Below are positions 47,895-55,648 of a stretch of 64,000 bases of DNA, in pieces. A program made the translations under genes and the position numbers. The stretch is taken from NCBI GenBank assembly GCA_009733745.1, contig WNWL01000002.1, positions 62,001 through 126,000 on the forward strand, in the 5' to 3' direction. Under the pieces are notes generated by a model. It was not told where the DNA came from and ran no database searches. It saw only the letters and a program-made list of their open reading frames with translations. How positions within the stretch are numbered: the first letter of the stretch is position 1; every line of letters starts with the position of its first letter. The DNA comes from Oceanobacillus sp. HTM 045 (GTDB lineage Bacteria > Pseudomonadota > Alphaproteobacteria > Rhodobacterales > Rhodobacteraceae).

Positions 47895-48266
47895 CTCCGG
47901 CGGGCCTCCCTCGGCGGTTCTCGTCCCTGCCGCGGACCCCGGGTCCGCCCCGTGTCCGCGGTGTCACGTCGTTTGTCCCCCACGCTATACCCCGGAATTC
48001 ACCGCGCCGTCAGGACAGTTTGCCGCCGTGACGGTGACAGGCTTCGGCACGGGAAAAGGGTGACACCCGTTTGTCGCCCCGATCCCGAAAGGAGCCGCAA
48101 GTCACCGCCAGGGGTGAAACGGGGGTTCTGGCGGGTCTTGCGGGGGACCGGCCGGAGGGCGGAACCGGGGTCCGGGAGGGGCCGCTTCTTCCGGGGCATC
48201 GGCCGTGGTAGGGTCGGCTGACAGGATCGCCGCTGGCGAGCCAGCCTCGCCGCGGGGACCTGCCTC
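47895..48266. other. 372-bp gap with repeat-like segments
   Basis: Holds the palindrome GCGGACCC-C-GGGTCCGC (about 47932-47948), several TGTCAC/GTGACA hexamers (47963-48066), and at 48101-48123 an inverted copy of the segment at 15187-15209. No gene is convincing. Confidence 0.5.
48101..48123 (-). repeat. Inverted copy of the segment at 15187-15209
   Basis: On the minus strand CCCGTTTCAC-CC-CTGGCGGTGAC agrees with CCCGTTTCAC-TA-CTGGCGGTGAC at 15187-15209 on the plus strand, 21 of 23 positions. Weaker similarity continues for about 20 bp (GCGGCTCCT against GCGTCCTCT). Confidence 0.5.
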
Positions 48267-49076
48267 ATGTCCGACCTCGACAAGACCTTCGCCGGCTCCA
48301 TTCCCGAGATCTACGACTCGCTTCTCGTGCCGCTGATCTTCGAGGACTTTGCCCGGGATCTTGCCGGGCGCGTCGCTGCCTCGGCTCCGGCGCGGGTGCT
48401 CGAGGTCGCGGCGGGAACTGGCGTGGTGACCCGGGCCCTCGCTCCGGCGCTTCCCGCCGATGCCCGCTACATGGTGACGGACCTCAACGGGCCGATGCTG
48501 GAGCGCGCCCGGCAGCGCCAGGGCGAGGACTCGCGGCTCGCGTGGCAGCCGGCGGATGCGCTGGCGCTGCCCTTCGGGGATGGCGAATACGACACGGTCT
48601 GCTGCCAGTTCGGGGTGATGTTCTTTCCCGACCGCGTGGCCGGTTTCCGCGAAGCGCGGCGGGTGCTCGCCCCGGGCGGAACGTTCGTGTTCAACGTATG
48701 GGACCGGATCGAGGCCAACGTCTTCGCCGACATGACGACGGCCGCCGCGGCGGAGGTGTTCCCGGACGATCCGCCCCGGTTCCTCGCCCGCACGCCGCAT
48801 GGCTACCACGACACCGGGCAGATCGAGCGGGAGGTCCGGGACGCGGGCTTCACCTCGGTCTCGATCGCAGCGCGCGACGGCGTCAGCGCGGCAGGGGCCG
48901 CGCGCGACCCCGCGGTCGCCTATTGCCAGGGCACACCGCTCAGGAACGAGATCGAGGCGCGCGGCGCCGCGGAGCTCGGCCGGGTGACCGACCTCGCCGC
49001 ATCGAGGATCGCCGACCGGTTCGGGCCGGGCCCGGTCTCGGCGCCGATCCGCGGCTTCGTCGTGACGGCATCCTGA
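48267..49076 (+). CDS. Class I SAM-dependent methyltransferase
   Basis: 269 residues. SAM motif I is LEVAAGTGVVTRAL (about residues 46-59), the acidic strand end is VTDLNGPMLERARQR, and motif GQFGVMFFPDRVAGF-like with RRVLAPGGTFVF completes a UbiE/Methyltransf_11 core. The C-terminal third is a helical lid. The substrate is not clear. ATG 48267 starts with MSDLDKTFAGSIPE. No pathway partner adjacent; the acyl-CoA dehydrogenase is divergent. A possible terminator follows. Confidence 0.9.
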   Translation: MSDLDKTFAGSIPEIYDSLLVPLIFEDFARDLAGRVAASAPARVLEVAAGTGVVTRALAPALPADARYMVTDLNGPMLERARQRQGEDSRLAWQPADALALPFGDGEYDTVCCQFGVMFFPDRVAGFREARRVLAPGGTFVFNVWDRIEANVFADMTTAAAAEVFPDDPPRFLARTPHGYHDTGQIEREVRDAGFTSVSIAARDGVSAAGAARDPAVAYCQGTPLRNEIEARGAAELGRVTDLAASRIADRFGPGPVSAPIRGFVVTAS

Positions 49077-49087
49077 GCCGGTTGCCA

Positions 49088-49120
49088 CCCGTGCAGTTCC
49101 CACGCTGACGGGATTTTTTT
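49088..49120 (+). terminator. Terminator after the methyltransferase gene
   Basis: CCCGT (49088-49092) and ACGGG (49108-49112) form a short stem with a 15-base loop, followed by A and seven T (49114-49120). The stem is weak, the T-run good. Confidence 0.45.
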
Positions 49121-49243
49121 CGGGCACGACCCTCGGCGCTGACCTCCTTGGCTACTGGAGACGGTTTCACAGATCCGGGTGATCGCCGGAAAAACGATCG
49201 GCCGGGATCATCGCGCAGAAGTTGACGAGGCCGGTCGATTCTC

Positions 49244-49268
49244 TTAACGAAGATTAACGAAGTGTTAA
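49244..49268 (+). promoter_or_regulatory. CtrA-like boxes, three TTAACG repeats
   Basis: TTAA occurs at 49244, 49254 and 49265, each followed by CG. The last two are spaced TTAA-N7-TTAA, the CtrA consensus of alphaproteobacteria; the first is at N6. They lie 22-46 bp before the start of a small secreted-protein gene. Confidence 0.55.
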
Positions 49269-49289
49269 CGTGTTTCAGGAGTGAGGTTC

Positions 49290-49496
49290 ATGAACGCGAG
49301 ACCGGTTTCCACGCTTTCCCTTTCCTCGATCATTCTCATCGTCGCCACTGCCATCGCGCCGGTTCAGGCGGCGGCTATCACGGTGTCGGTCAGAACGGCG
49401 GAAGACGTCGCGCATGGCGGCGGATGCCGCAAGAGCTCACCGCCGGGACAATGCTGCCACATGGACCGGAAGGCGGGCACGGTGCACTGCCACTAA
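49290..49496 (+). CDS. Small secreted Cys/His-rich protein
   Basis: 68 residues with a signal peptide (hydrophobic 8-28, cleavage after VQA near 27) and a mature part ending GGGCRKSSPPGQCCHMDRKAG then HCH: four Cys and several His in 25 residues, suitable for disulfides or metal binding. AGGAG is 8-12 bases before ATG 49290. A triple TTAACG array stands right upstream. I recognise no family. Possible link to the CtrA regulon (flagella, gene transfer agents, cell cycle) is inference. Confidence 0.6.
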   Translation: MNARPVSTLSLSSIILIVATAIAPVQAAAITVSVRTAEDVAHGGGCRKSSPPGQCCHMDRKAGTVHCH

Positions 49497-49594
49497 CCCG
49501 CCGGACCGCGCCAGCGGCCGGGGCGCTTCACCTTCCACCGAGTATGCCGTTTGGCGGGCGCGCTCCGATCAGCCACGGCCAGGGCGACCAGCCC

Positions 49595-49727
49595 GGGCCA
49601 CGTCCGGCCCTCACCGGGGCCGGGCGTTCTGCGACGTCGCAAGGGGATCGGATGGCGGGAGGTGGTGCCGGGATAAACCAAGCAGTCCCCAAGAAGCACC
49701 ACGCCCGTCCAGGGCCGGTCGTGGCCC
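49595..49727 (+). repeat. 133-bp element with inverted-repeat ends, copy 1
   Basis: Left end GGGCCACGTCCGGCCCT (49595-49611) and right end AGGGCCGGTCGTGGCCC (49711-49727) are inverted repeats with 16 of 17 matches. Inside are CCGGGGCCGGGCGTTCT, a GGGATAAACCAAGCAG stretch and CACCACGCCCG. No transposase frame. Same length as copies 2-4. Confidence 0.85.
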
Positions 49728-49846
49728 TAAGCGCTCAGCTTCGGCGGCGACGGTGATTTTGTGCAAGGGCCGCGGCGCTTCACCAGCCACCGAATGTGCC
49801 GTTTGGCGGGCGCACTCCGACCAGCCACAGCACGGGCGACCAGCCC

Positions 49847-49979
49847 GGGCCACGTCCGGCCCTCCCCGGGGCCGGGCGTTCTCTGACGTTGCAAGGAGAT
49901 CGTGGGCGGGAGGGGGCGCCGGGATAAACCAAGCAGACCCCTAGACCGCACCACGCCCGTCCAGGGCCGGTCGTGGCCC
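49847..49979 (+). repeat. 133-bp element with inverted-repeat ends, copy 2
   Basis: Same ends and the same length as copy 1 (GGGCCACGTCCGGCCCT at 49847-49863, AGGGCCGGTCGTGGCCC at 49963-49979), with scattered substitutions inside. Confidence 0.85.
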
Positions 49980-50176
49980 TAAGCGCTCAGCTTCGGCGGC
50001 GACGGTGATGTTGTGCAAGGGCCGCGGTGCTTCACCTGCCACCGAGTATGCCGTTTGGCGGGCGCGCTCCGATCAGCCGCAGCTCGCGCGGCCAGCGCGG
50101 GCCAGGTTTGAACAGCTTCCGGCCCTCCTCGGGGCCGGACGTGGCCCTCCGGGCCGACCTCCCGCTCCCGCAGTCC

Positions 50177-50584
50177 TCACCCCTTCTTCTGCGGCTTCTC
50201 TCCGACCGGGCCGCCGGCGGCTTGCCAGCCCTTGAAGCCGTCGGCGATGTGGGAGACGCCTTCGAGGCCCATCTCCTGCGCCACCTTGGCCGAGAGCGCC
50301 GAGCGCCAGCCGGAGGCGCAGTAGAAGACGAAGCGGTTGCCGGTCTGGAACTGGGGCTTGGCGTAGGGGCTCTCCGGGTCGATCCAGAATTCCAGCATCC
50401 CGCGCGGGCAGTGGAAGGCGCCGGGGATCATGCCGTCGCGCTCCAGCTCGCGCGGGTCGCGCAGGTCGACGAAGGTGACGTCCTCCGCGCCGTGCAGGTC
50501 GAGAAGCTCCGCCGCGGGGGCGTGGGCGACCACCGCGTTGGCCTCGGCGACCATGTCCTTCACCTTCTTCATGCCCTGCTTCAT
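50177..50584 (-). CDS. Rhodanese domain protein
   Basis: 135 residues with one rhodanese domain. The active-site loop is CASGWRS with Cys89, preceded by the beta strand FVFY; VDLRDPRELERDGMIPGAFH is the typical start. It moves sulfane sulfur in the cytosol; the loop has six residues, as for sulfurtransferases. The start ATG (50584) overlaps the dddL stop by 4 bp, so it is translated with the DMSP lyase. This pairing is noteworthy, since the released sulfur compound is DMS. Confidence 0.9.
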   Translation of the reverse strand: MKQGMKKVKDMVAEANAVVAHAPAAELLDLHGAEDVTFVDLRDPRELERDGMIPGAFHCPRGMLEFWIDPESPYAKPQFQTGNRFVFYCASGWRSALSAKVAQEMGLEGVSHIADGFKGWQAAGGPVGEKPQKKG

Positions 50585-51255
50585 GACGTGTTCTTCCCCT
50601 TCCGCGTGAAGACCATCTTCTGTTGCGCCAGCTTCTGCTCCGGCCCGTGCCAGGCATAGGCGAGCAGCGCCGGTTCGGTGTCGCTGACGGTGATGCGGTG
50701 CATCCGGCCCGGCGGGTTGAAGATCAGCGAGCCGGGCGCGTAGACGCCCTCGTCGTTCTCGCTGACCGCGCCGGAGAGAACGTAGTAGCTCTCGGTCAGC
50801 CCGTCATGGGCATGGGCCGGGTAGGTGCATTTCGGGCCGAACAGCACGATGCCGAGGATCAGCCGGTTGGTCACCACCGGGCCGTTCGGGCCGGTGAACT
50901 CGGCATAGGCGTATTTCTTCGCCAGGGTGCGCGGCACCTTCTCGTAGCCGTAGAGCCAGGTCAGCTCGGGCAGCACGCTCTCGATGGCGCGGACCATCGT
51001 CTGGGTCGGGCCGCGCCTTCCGTTGTCGAGCGCGCGCTTGAGATGGGCCGTCACCGGAAGGGTCTGGCCCGAGCCGAAGACCAGCGGCGGGTTGGCGTCG
51101 ACCACCTTGCCGATCGCCTCGCGCACCGCGCGCTGGTGGCTGCGGATCTTCACGCTGCCGCCGGCCTTGCCGCGGCGGTAGTATTCCTGGAACTCCTGCA
51201 GGAGGTAGGTCCAGTCTGGGATGTCCGAGAGGGTGCTGCCGCGCGTCATGCTCAT
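50581..51255 (-). CDS. dddL: DMSP lyase DddL
   Basis: 224 residues, the size of the DddL family. The C-terminal cupin has the metal ligands His148 and His150 in YPAHAHDGLTESYY, Glu155 and His186 in PGRMHRITV; the helical N-terminal half is DWTYLLQEFQEYYRR followed by HQRAVREAIGKVVDAN. DddL cleaves dimethylsulfoniopropionate to acrylate and dimethyl sulfide in marine Roseobacters and in Rhodobacter sphaeroides. The family assignment is from pattern recall and length; DddQ is shorter and the closest alternative. A rhodanese gene overlaps its stop codon. Confidence 0.85.
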   Translation of the reverse strand: MSMTRGSTLSDIPDWTYLLQEFQEYYRRGKAGGSVKIRSHQRAVREAIGKVVDANPPLVFGSGQTLPVTAHLKRALDNGRRGPTQTMVRAIESVLPELTWLYGYEKVPRTLAKKYAYAEFTGPNGPVVTNRLILGIVLFGPKCTYPAHAHDGLTESYYVLSGAVSENDEGVYAPGSLIFNPPGRMHRITVSDTEPALLAYAWHGPEQKLAQQKMVFTRKGKNTS

Positions 51256-51453
51256 CTGCTCCGCCTGTCTCGCCGCCCGGGTTCTGTGCCCGGGTTCCGT
51301 GCCGTGATCTTCGCCCGTGACCTTCGCCCGCGGTCTCCGCCCGCGGGTTCAGCCTGCCTACATGCCATCCCGCGCCGCCGCACGCGCTTCCTGTCACGGA
51401 ACGCCGCGCCGCCTTGTCGCGTTTTCTCCCTGTTGGCAATTCAGGAGAAAGTC

Positions 51454-51654
51454 ATGGCGGAACGCAAGCGCTCGAAGGACGGGCGGAGCGACAGCGACAG
51501 GATCCTCGGTGCGGAGGGCGCGGTGTCGCAGGGCGGCCGCGGCGGCGGCAGGCTGCCGCGCGAGGTCGGCTCGAAGGACGAGCTGAAACGCGCCATGGAG
51601 CGCCCCGCGGGCAAGACCCGGGTCACCAAGTCGATGGAGGAGGACGGGGAATGA
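51454..51654 (+). CDS. Small hypothetical charged protein
   Basis: 66 residues, no signal or membrane part. Very rich in Lys, Arg, Glu, Gly (MAERKRSKDGRSDSDRIL, later REVGSKDELKRAMERPAGK), so probably disordered or nucleic-acid associated. AGGAGAAAG lies 4-12 bases before the ATG, and the stop overlaps the start of the host-attachment-like gene (ATGA, 51651-51654), which makes a two-gene operon likely. No family recognised. Confidence 0.7.
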   Translation: MAERKRSKDGRSDSDRILGAEGAVSQGGRGGGRLPREVGSKDELKRAMERPAGKTRVTKSMEEDGE

Positions 51655-52118
51655 CCGGGAAGCCGCAAGGCCTGGCCAATGGCGACTGGGTGCTGATCGC
51701 CGATGGCGAGAAGGCGCTGTTCCTGGAGAACGTGGGAGACGCGGACTACCCGGTTCTGGAGGTGCGCCGCGAGGAGGCGCAGGAGAACCCGCCTGACCGC
51801 GAGCAGGGCACCGACCGGCCGGGCCGGTTCAACGACGGGCCCTCGGTGCAGCGCTCGGCGGTGCAGGAGACCGACTGGCACCGGCTGGCGAAGGACCGGT
51901 TCGCCGACGACCTGGCCGACATCCTCTACAGGCAGGCCCACAAGGGCCGGTTCCGCCGCATCGTGCTGGTCGCCGCGCCGGGCACGCTGGGCGAGCTGCG
52001 CGGGCATCTCCACAAGGAGGTGGTGGACCGGGTGGTCGGCGAGATCGACAAGGTGCTGACCAACCACCCGCTCGACGAGGTGGAAAAGATCGTCAAGGCG
52101 GAGCTGGCGGAGGCGTGA
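51651..52118 (+). CDS. Host attachment (baeRF-like) family protein
   Basis: 155 residues. The N-terminal strand GDWVLIADGEKALFLEN and the later RIVLVAAPGTLGELRGHL and VIGEIDKVLTNHPLDEVEKIV-type end match the host attachment protein family (archaeal release factor 1-like fold), first named in rhizobial plant attachment. Despite the name, members are cytosolic and their function is not settled; a ribosome-related role is suspected for the fold. Coupled to the charged small protein upstream. A GC hairpin follows the stop. Confidence 0.85.
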   Translation: MTGKPQGLANGDWVLIADGEKALFLENVGDADYPVLEVRREEAQENPPDREQGTDRPGRFNDGPSVQRSAVQETDWHRLAKDRFADDLADILYRQAHKGRFRRIVLVAAPGTLGELRGHLHKEVVDRVVGEIDKVLTNHPLDEVEKIVKAELAEA

Positions 52119-52119
52119 G

Positions 52120-52143
52120 GGGCGCCCGGGCGTTGCGGCGCCC
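52120..52143 (+). terminator. GC hairpin after the host-attachment-like gene
   Basis: GGGCGCC (52120-52126) pairs with GGCGCCC (52137-52143) around a 10-base loop. No T-run, so a weak terminator or 3' end protector. Confidence 0.4.
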
Positions 52144-52203
52144 GTGGCACCGCCCGCCGCGGTGAGCCAAGGGCGCGGGACCGTCCCGCGCCGGCTGCGC
52201 TCC

Positions 52204-53385
52204 TCAGACCCGCTCGATCGCCACGGCCGTTCCCTCGCCGCCGCCGATGCAGAGCGAGGCGATGCCTTTCGTGCCGCCGGAATGCTCCAGCGCGTGCAGC
52301 AGCGTCACGAGGATGCGCGCGCCCGAGGCGCCGATCGGGTGGCCGAGCGCGCAGGCGCCGCCGTTGACGTTGAGCTTCTCGCGCGGGATGCCGAGTTCGG
52401 CCTGCGCGGCCATCGGCACCACGGCGAAGGCCTCGTTGACCTCCCAGAGATCCACGTCGGCGACCTGCCAGCCGGCCTTCTCCAGCACCTTCTTCATCGC
52501 CGGGACCGGCGCGGTGGTGAACCAGCCGGGCTCCTGCGCGTGGGAGGCGTGGCCGAGGATACGGGCGCGGATCGGCAGGCCCTTCGCCTTCGCCTCGCTC
52601 TCGCGCATCAGCACCAGCGCCGCGCCGCCGTCGGAGATGGAGGAGGAGTTGGCGGGCGTCACCGTGCCGTCCTTCCGGAAGGCGGGCTTGAGGTGGGGGA
52701 TCTTCTCCGGCCGGGCGTTCTTCGGCTGCTCGTCCTCGCCGACCTCCGTATCGCCCTTGCGGCCCTTCACCGTGACGGCGGCGATCTCCTTGGCGAAGCG
52801 GCCTTCCTTCTGGGCCGAGAGCGCGTTCTCCAGCGAGGCCAGCGCGTAGGCGTCCTGCTGTTCGCGAGTGAACTGGTAGTGGCTGGCGCAGTCTTCCGCG
52901 AAGGTGCCCATCAGGCGGCCCTTGTCGTAGGCGTCCTCCAGCCCGTCGAGGAACATGTGGTCCTTGACCTCGGCATGGCCGAGCCGCGCGCCGCCGCGCA
53001 TCTTGGGCAGGATGTAGGGCGCGTTGGTCATGCTCTCCATGCCGCCCGCGACGACGATCTCGCCGTTGCCGGCCTTGAGCTGGTCGTAGGCGACCATCAC
53101 CGTCTTCATGCCCGAGCCGCACATCTTGTTCATGGTGGTGCAGGGCACGCCGAGCGGGAGGCCCGCGCCGAGGGCGGCCTGCCGGGCCGGGGCCTGGCCC
53201 TGGCCGGCGGGAAGGACGCAGCCCATCAGCACCTCGTCGACGCTCTCGGCGGCGGCGCCGGCGCGCTCCAGCGCGGCCCGGATCGAGGCGGCGCCAAGCT
53301 CCGGCGCGGTCGCGCCTGAAAGCTCGCCCTGGAACCCGCCCATTGGCGTGCGTGCGGCACCGACGATGACGATGGGGTCCGACAT
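52204..53385 (-). CDS. Acetyl-CoA C-acetyltransferase (thiolase)
   Basis: 393 residues. Nucleophile Cys89 in TMNKMCGSGMK, His349 in ALGHPIGASG and Cys379 in LCIGGGEG form the thiolase catalytic set. Size and start MSDPIVIVGAARTPMGGF fit biosynthetic-type or degradative acetoacetyl-CoA thiolases; both directions are possible (ketone body or PHB synthesis, or fatty-acid breakdown). ATG 53385 is chosen with AGGGAGG 6 bases upstream; the frame upstream overlaps a repeat and is not coding. No phaB or other partner adjacent. Confidence 0.95.
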   Translation of the reverse strand: MSDPIVIVGAARTPMGGFQGELSGATAPELGAASIRAALERAGAAAESVDEVLMGCVLPAGQGQAPARQAALGAGLPLGVPCTTMNKMCGSGMKTVMVAYDQLKAGNGEIVVAGGMESMTNAPYILPKMRGGARLGHAEVKDHMFLDGLEDAYDKGRLMGTFAEDCASHYQFTREQQDAYALASLENALSAQKEGRFAKEIAAVTVKGRKGDTEVGEDEQPKNARPEKIPHLKPAFRKDGTVTPANSSSISDGGAALVLMRESEAKAKGLPIRARILGHASHAQEPGWFTTAPVPAMKKVLEKAGWQVADVDLWEVNEAFAVVPMAAQAELGIPREKLNVNGGACALGHPIGASGARILVTLLHALEHSGGTKGIASLCIGGGEGTAVAIERV

Positions 53386-53885
53386 GATTCCCTCCCTGTG
53401 ATCTCGGCTCCGGGTATAGCGCGGGCCGCAGGGATTTCCCATCGCGAGGAGGTGATGGGAAACATTCCCGGAAGCGTTCGGAGCCGGGATCTCCGCAAGC
53501 GATCGGCTTTCAAGGGTCGAGCGCCAGAGAAGCCGCCGATCAACCGGACCCGTCTTGCCGTAGCCCGGGCGACCAGCCCGGGCCACGCCCGGCCCTCCCC
53601 GGGGCCGGGCGTTCTCTGATGCTGCAAGGGGATCGGAGGGCGGGAGGGGTTGCAGGAATAAATCAATCAGCTCGTGCGAGGCACCACGCCCGACCAGGGC
53701 CGGTCGTGTCCCTCCGCGCTGACCTCACATGCCGCTCCCGCGGTTCTATTGCCCGGACGCCGCTTTGACGTCTGGTCCGCGCCGACCTCATATGCCCCGC
53801 CCGCGGGCACCACCATCCCCGACCCCCTTGCCTCCGCGCGCCGCCGGCGCGAGCATGGCGGGGCTATTCGGCAGTGGAGAACCCC
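53386..53885. other. 500-bp gap with one repeat copy
   Basis: Between divergent genes. It holds a 133-bp element at 53580-53712 and about 190 bp on either side without a convincing gene. The sequence GATGGGAAACATTCCCGGA (53454-53472) contains a small inverted repeat (GGGAA/TTCCC). Confidence 0.5.
53580..53712 (+). repeat. 133-bp element with inverted-repeat ends, copy 3
   Basis: Left end GGGCCACGCCCGGCCCT (53580-53596), right end AGGGCCGGTCGTGTCCC (53696-53712), total again exactly 133 bp. Located alone, in the same orientation as the tandem copies. Confidence 0.85.
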
Positions 53886-54560
53886 ATGCATCTCGGACTG
53901 ATCGGCGGCATCGGGCCCGCGGCGACGGTGCTCTATTACGAGGGGCTGGTCGCGGCCCATGCGGAGGCGGACGCGAAGCTGGAACTCACCATCGCCCACG
54001 CGGAGTCGCGGGTGCTGGTGGCGAACTTCCTCGCCAAGCGCCCGCGGGAGCAGGCGGAGGTGTTCGCCCGCCATGTCGCGCAGCTGAAGGCCGCGGGGGC
54101 GGAGATCGCCGCCGTCACCTCGATGGGCGGGCATTTCTGCATCCGCGAGCTGGCGGAGATCTCGCCGCTACCGCTCAACGATGCCGTGCCGGTGCTGGAC
54201 GCCGGGCTGAAGGCGATGGGGCTCGGCCGGGTCGGCCTGCTCGGCACCAACGCGGTGATGCAGACCGGGGTCTATGGCGGGCTGACCTCCGTCGGCTGGG
54301 TCGCGCCGGAGGGTGACCGGCTGGCGCGGGTGCACGAGCATTACGTGAAGATGGCGACCTCGGGCCGCGTGACGGAGGAGCAGCGGCAGGTCTTCTTCGA
54401 GGAGGGCGCGCGGATGATCGGGACGCAGGGCGCGGAGGCGGTGGTGCTGGCCGGCACCGACCTGTTCCTCGCCTTCCGGGGGCACGATCCGGGCTACCCC
54501 ACCATCGACGCGGCCGACATCCACGTCGCCGAGCTGGCGCGGCTGTCGATGGGCGGGTGA
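53886..54560 (+). CDS. Aspartate/glutamate racemase family protein
   Basis: 224 residues starting MHLGLIGGIGPAATVLYYEGL, the pattern of the YgeA/aspartate racemase branch. Active-site regions: the first catalytic segment is AAVTSMGGHFCIRELA, where the usual Cys position is taken by neighbouring residues (a Cys lies a few residues on), and the second is EAVVLAGTDLFLAF with Thr in place of Cys. The changed cysteines make true racemase activity doubtful. ATG 53886 has GTGGAG 7 bases upstream. The stop overlaps the next gene by one base (TGATG). Confidence 0.85.
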   Translation: MHLGLIGGIGPAATVLYYEGLVAAHAEADAKLELTIAHAESRVLVANFLAKRPREQAEVFARHVAQLKAAGAEIAAVTSMGGHFCIRELAEISPLPLNDAVPVLDAGLKAMGLGRVGLLGTNAVMQTGVYGGLTSVGWVAPEGDRLARVHEHYVKMATSGRVTEEQRQVFFEEGARMIGTQGAEAVVLAGTDLFLAFRGHDPGYPTIDAADIHVAELARLSMGG

Positions 54561-55564
54561 TGGGCGCGCGGGACGCCATAACGCCGGGGCCGCGGAACAC
54601 GATCTGCGACGTGGCAGGCATCGCCGTCGGCAACGCCACGCACGAGGGCTGGCCGACCGGGGTGACGGCGGTGATCCCCGACGCGCCCTGCGTCGCGGCG
54701 GTGGACGCCCGCGGCGGCGGGACCGGCACGCGCGAGACCGCGGCGCTCGACCCCTCCGGCACGGTGACCGAGGTGCACGGGCTGGTCCTCTCCGGCGGCT
54801 CGGCCTTCGGGCTGGACGCGGCCTCCGGCGTGATGGCCTGGCTGCGCGAGCGGGGGCGCGGCTTCGCGGCGGGCCACGCGCTGGTGCCGATCGTGCCCGC
54901 GGCGATCCTGTTCGACCTGCGAGGCGAGTTCGGCTGGGAGCTGTATCCGCCGCACCGGGAGCTGGGTTACGCCGCGGCGGAGGCGGCGGGCCGGGATTTC
55001 GCGCTCGGCTCCACCGGCGCGGGCGCGGGCGCGAAGGCGGGGCGGATCAAGGGCGGGCTCGGCTCCGCCTCCTACCGGTTCGAGACCGCCGGGGGCACCG
55101 CCACGGTCGGCGCGCTGGTGGCGGCGAACCCGATGGGCGACGTGCTGATCCCCGGCAGCCGCGCCTTCTGGGCCTGGCCCTTCGAGGCGGGCGGCGAGTT
55201 CGGCGGCGTCGCCCCGCCGGCGGAACCGCTGGCCGATCTCGACCATCGCCCTGCCCTCGCCGCGCCCGGCACCAACACCACCATCGCGGTGGTCGCGACC
55301 GACATCGCGCTGACGCGGGCGCAGGCGCTGCGGGTGGCGATCATGGCGCAGGACGGGCTCGCCCGCGCGATCCGCCCCGCGCATGGCCCGCTCGACGGCG
55401 ACACGGTGTTCGCGCTCTCGACCGGCGCGGTGCCGCTGGAGGACCCGCTGACGGATCTCGGCCGGCTCGGGATGCTCGCCGGGGACTGCCTCGCGCGGGC
55501 CGTGGCGCGCGGGGTGTACGAGGCGACGGCGATGCCCGGCTTTCCCGCCTGGCGCGATCTCTGA
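54560..55564 (+). CDS. P1 family peptidase (DmpA/L-aminopeptidase-esterase fold)
   Basis: 334 residues. DARGGGTGTRETAALDP and GLVLSGGSAFGLDAASG are the family start, and the self-processing site region is PGTNTTIAVVATDIAL, with Thr/Ser nucleophile candidates. P1 peptidases cut themselves into two chains and act on short peptides, some on beta- or D-amino acid peptides. Starting one base into the racemase stop, it is translationally coupled, so a shared pathway in peptide or D-amino acid recycling is plausible but inferred. Confidence 0.9.
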   Translation: MGARDAITPGPRNTICDVAGIAVGNATHEGWPTGVTAVIPDAPCVAAVDARGGGTGTRETAALDPSGTVTEVHGLVLSGGSAFGLDAASGVMAWLRERGRGFAAGHALVPIVPAAILFDLRGEFGWELYPPHRELGYAAAEAAGRDFALGSTGAGAGAKAGRIKGGLGSASYRFETAGGTATVGALVAANPMGDVLIPGSRAFWAWPFEAGGEFGGVAPPAEPLADLDHRPALAAPGTNTTIAVVATDIALTRAQALRVAIMAQDGLARAIRPAHGPLDGDTVFALSTGAVPLEDPLTDLGRLGMLAGDCLARAVARGVYEATAMPGFPAWRDL

Positions 55565-55648
55565 GTCGTCTCTAAACGAAATCTTTACCCTGTTTCCCGA
55601 CGCTCGGCCCGGTTTCCCGATGGCAGGACCGAGGCGGCGGGCGGAGCG

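Larger units (their letters stand above)
49525..50165 (+). repeat. Tandem array of about 252-bp units (three, the last degenerate)
   Basis: The words GCTTCACC, GTTTGGCGGGCGC and AAGGGCCGCGG recur at a spacing of 252, then 251 bp (GCTTCACC at 49525, 49777, 50028). Units 1 and 2 each contain a complete 133-bp inverted-repeat element; unit 3 has only its outer parts. Frames inside the array are by-products of the repeat. Confidence 0.85.

Noticed and set aside
49497-50165. Short frames inside the repeat array with similar peptides (for example TPGPGEGRTWPGLV)
   Set aside because: The similarity of the peptides follows from DNA repeat copies, and frames are broken differently in each copy. I treat the DNA element, not the peptide, as the unit.
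49525-50165. CRISPR array
   Set aside because: Units are about 252 bp and nearly identical throughout; there are no short repeats with unique spacers and no cas genes.
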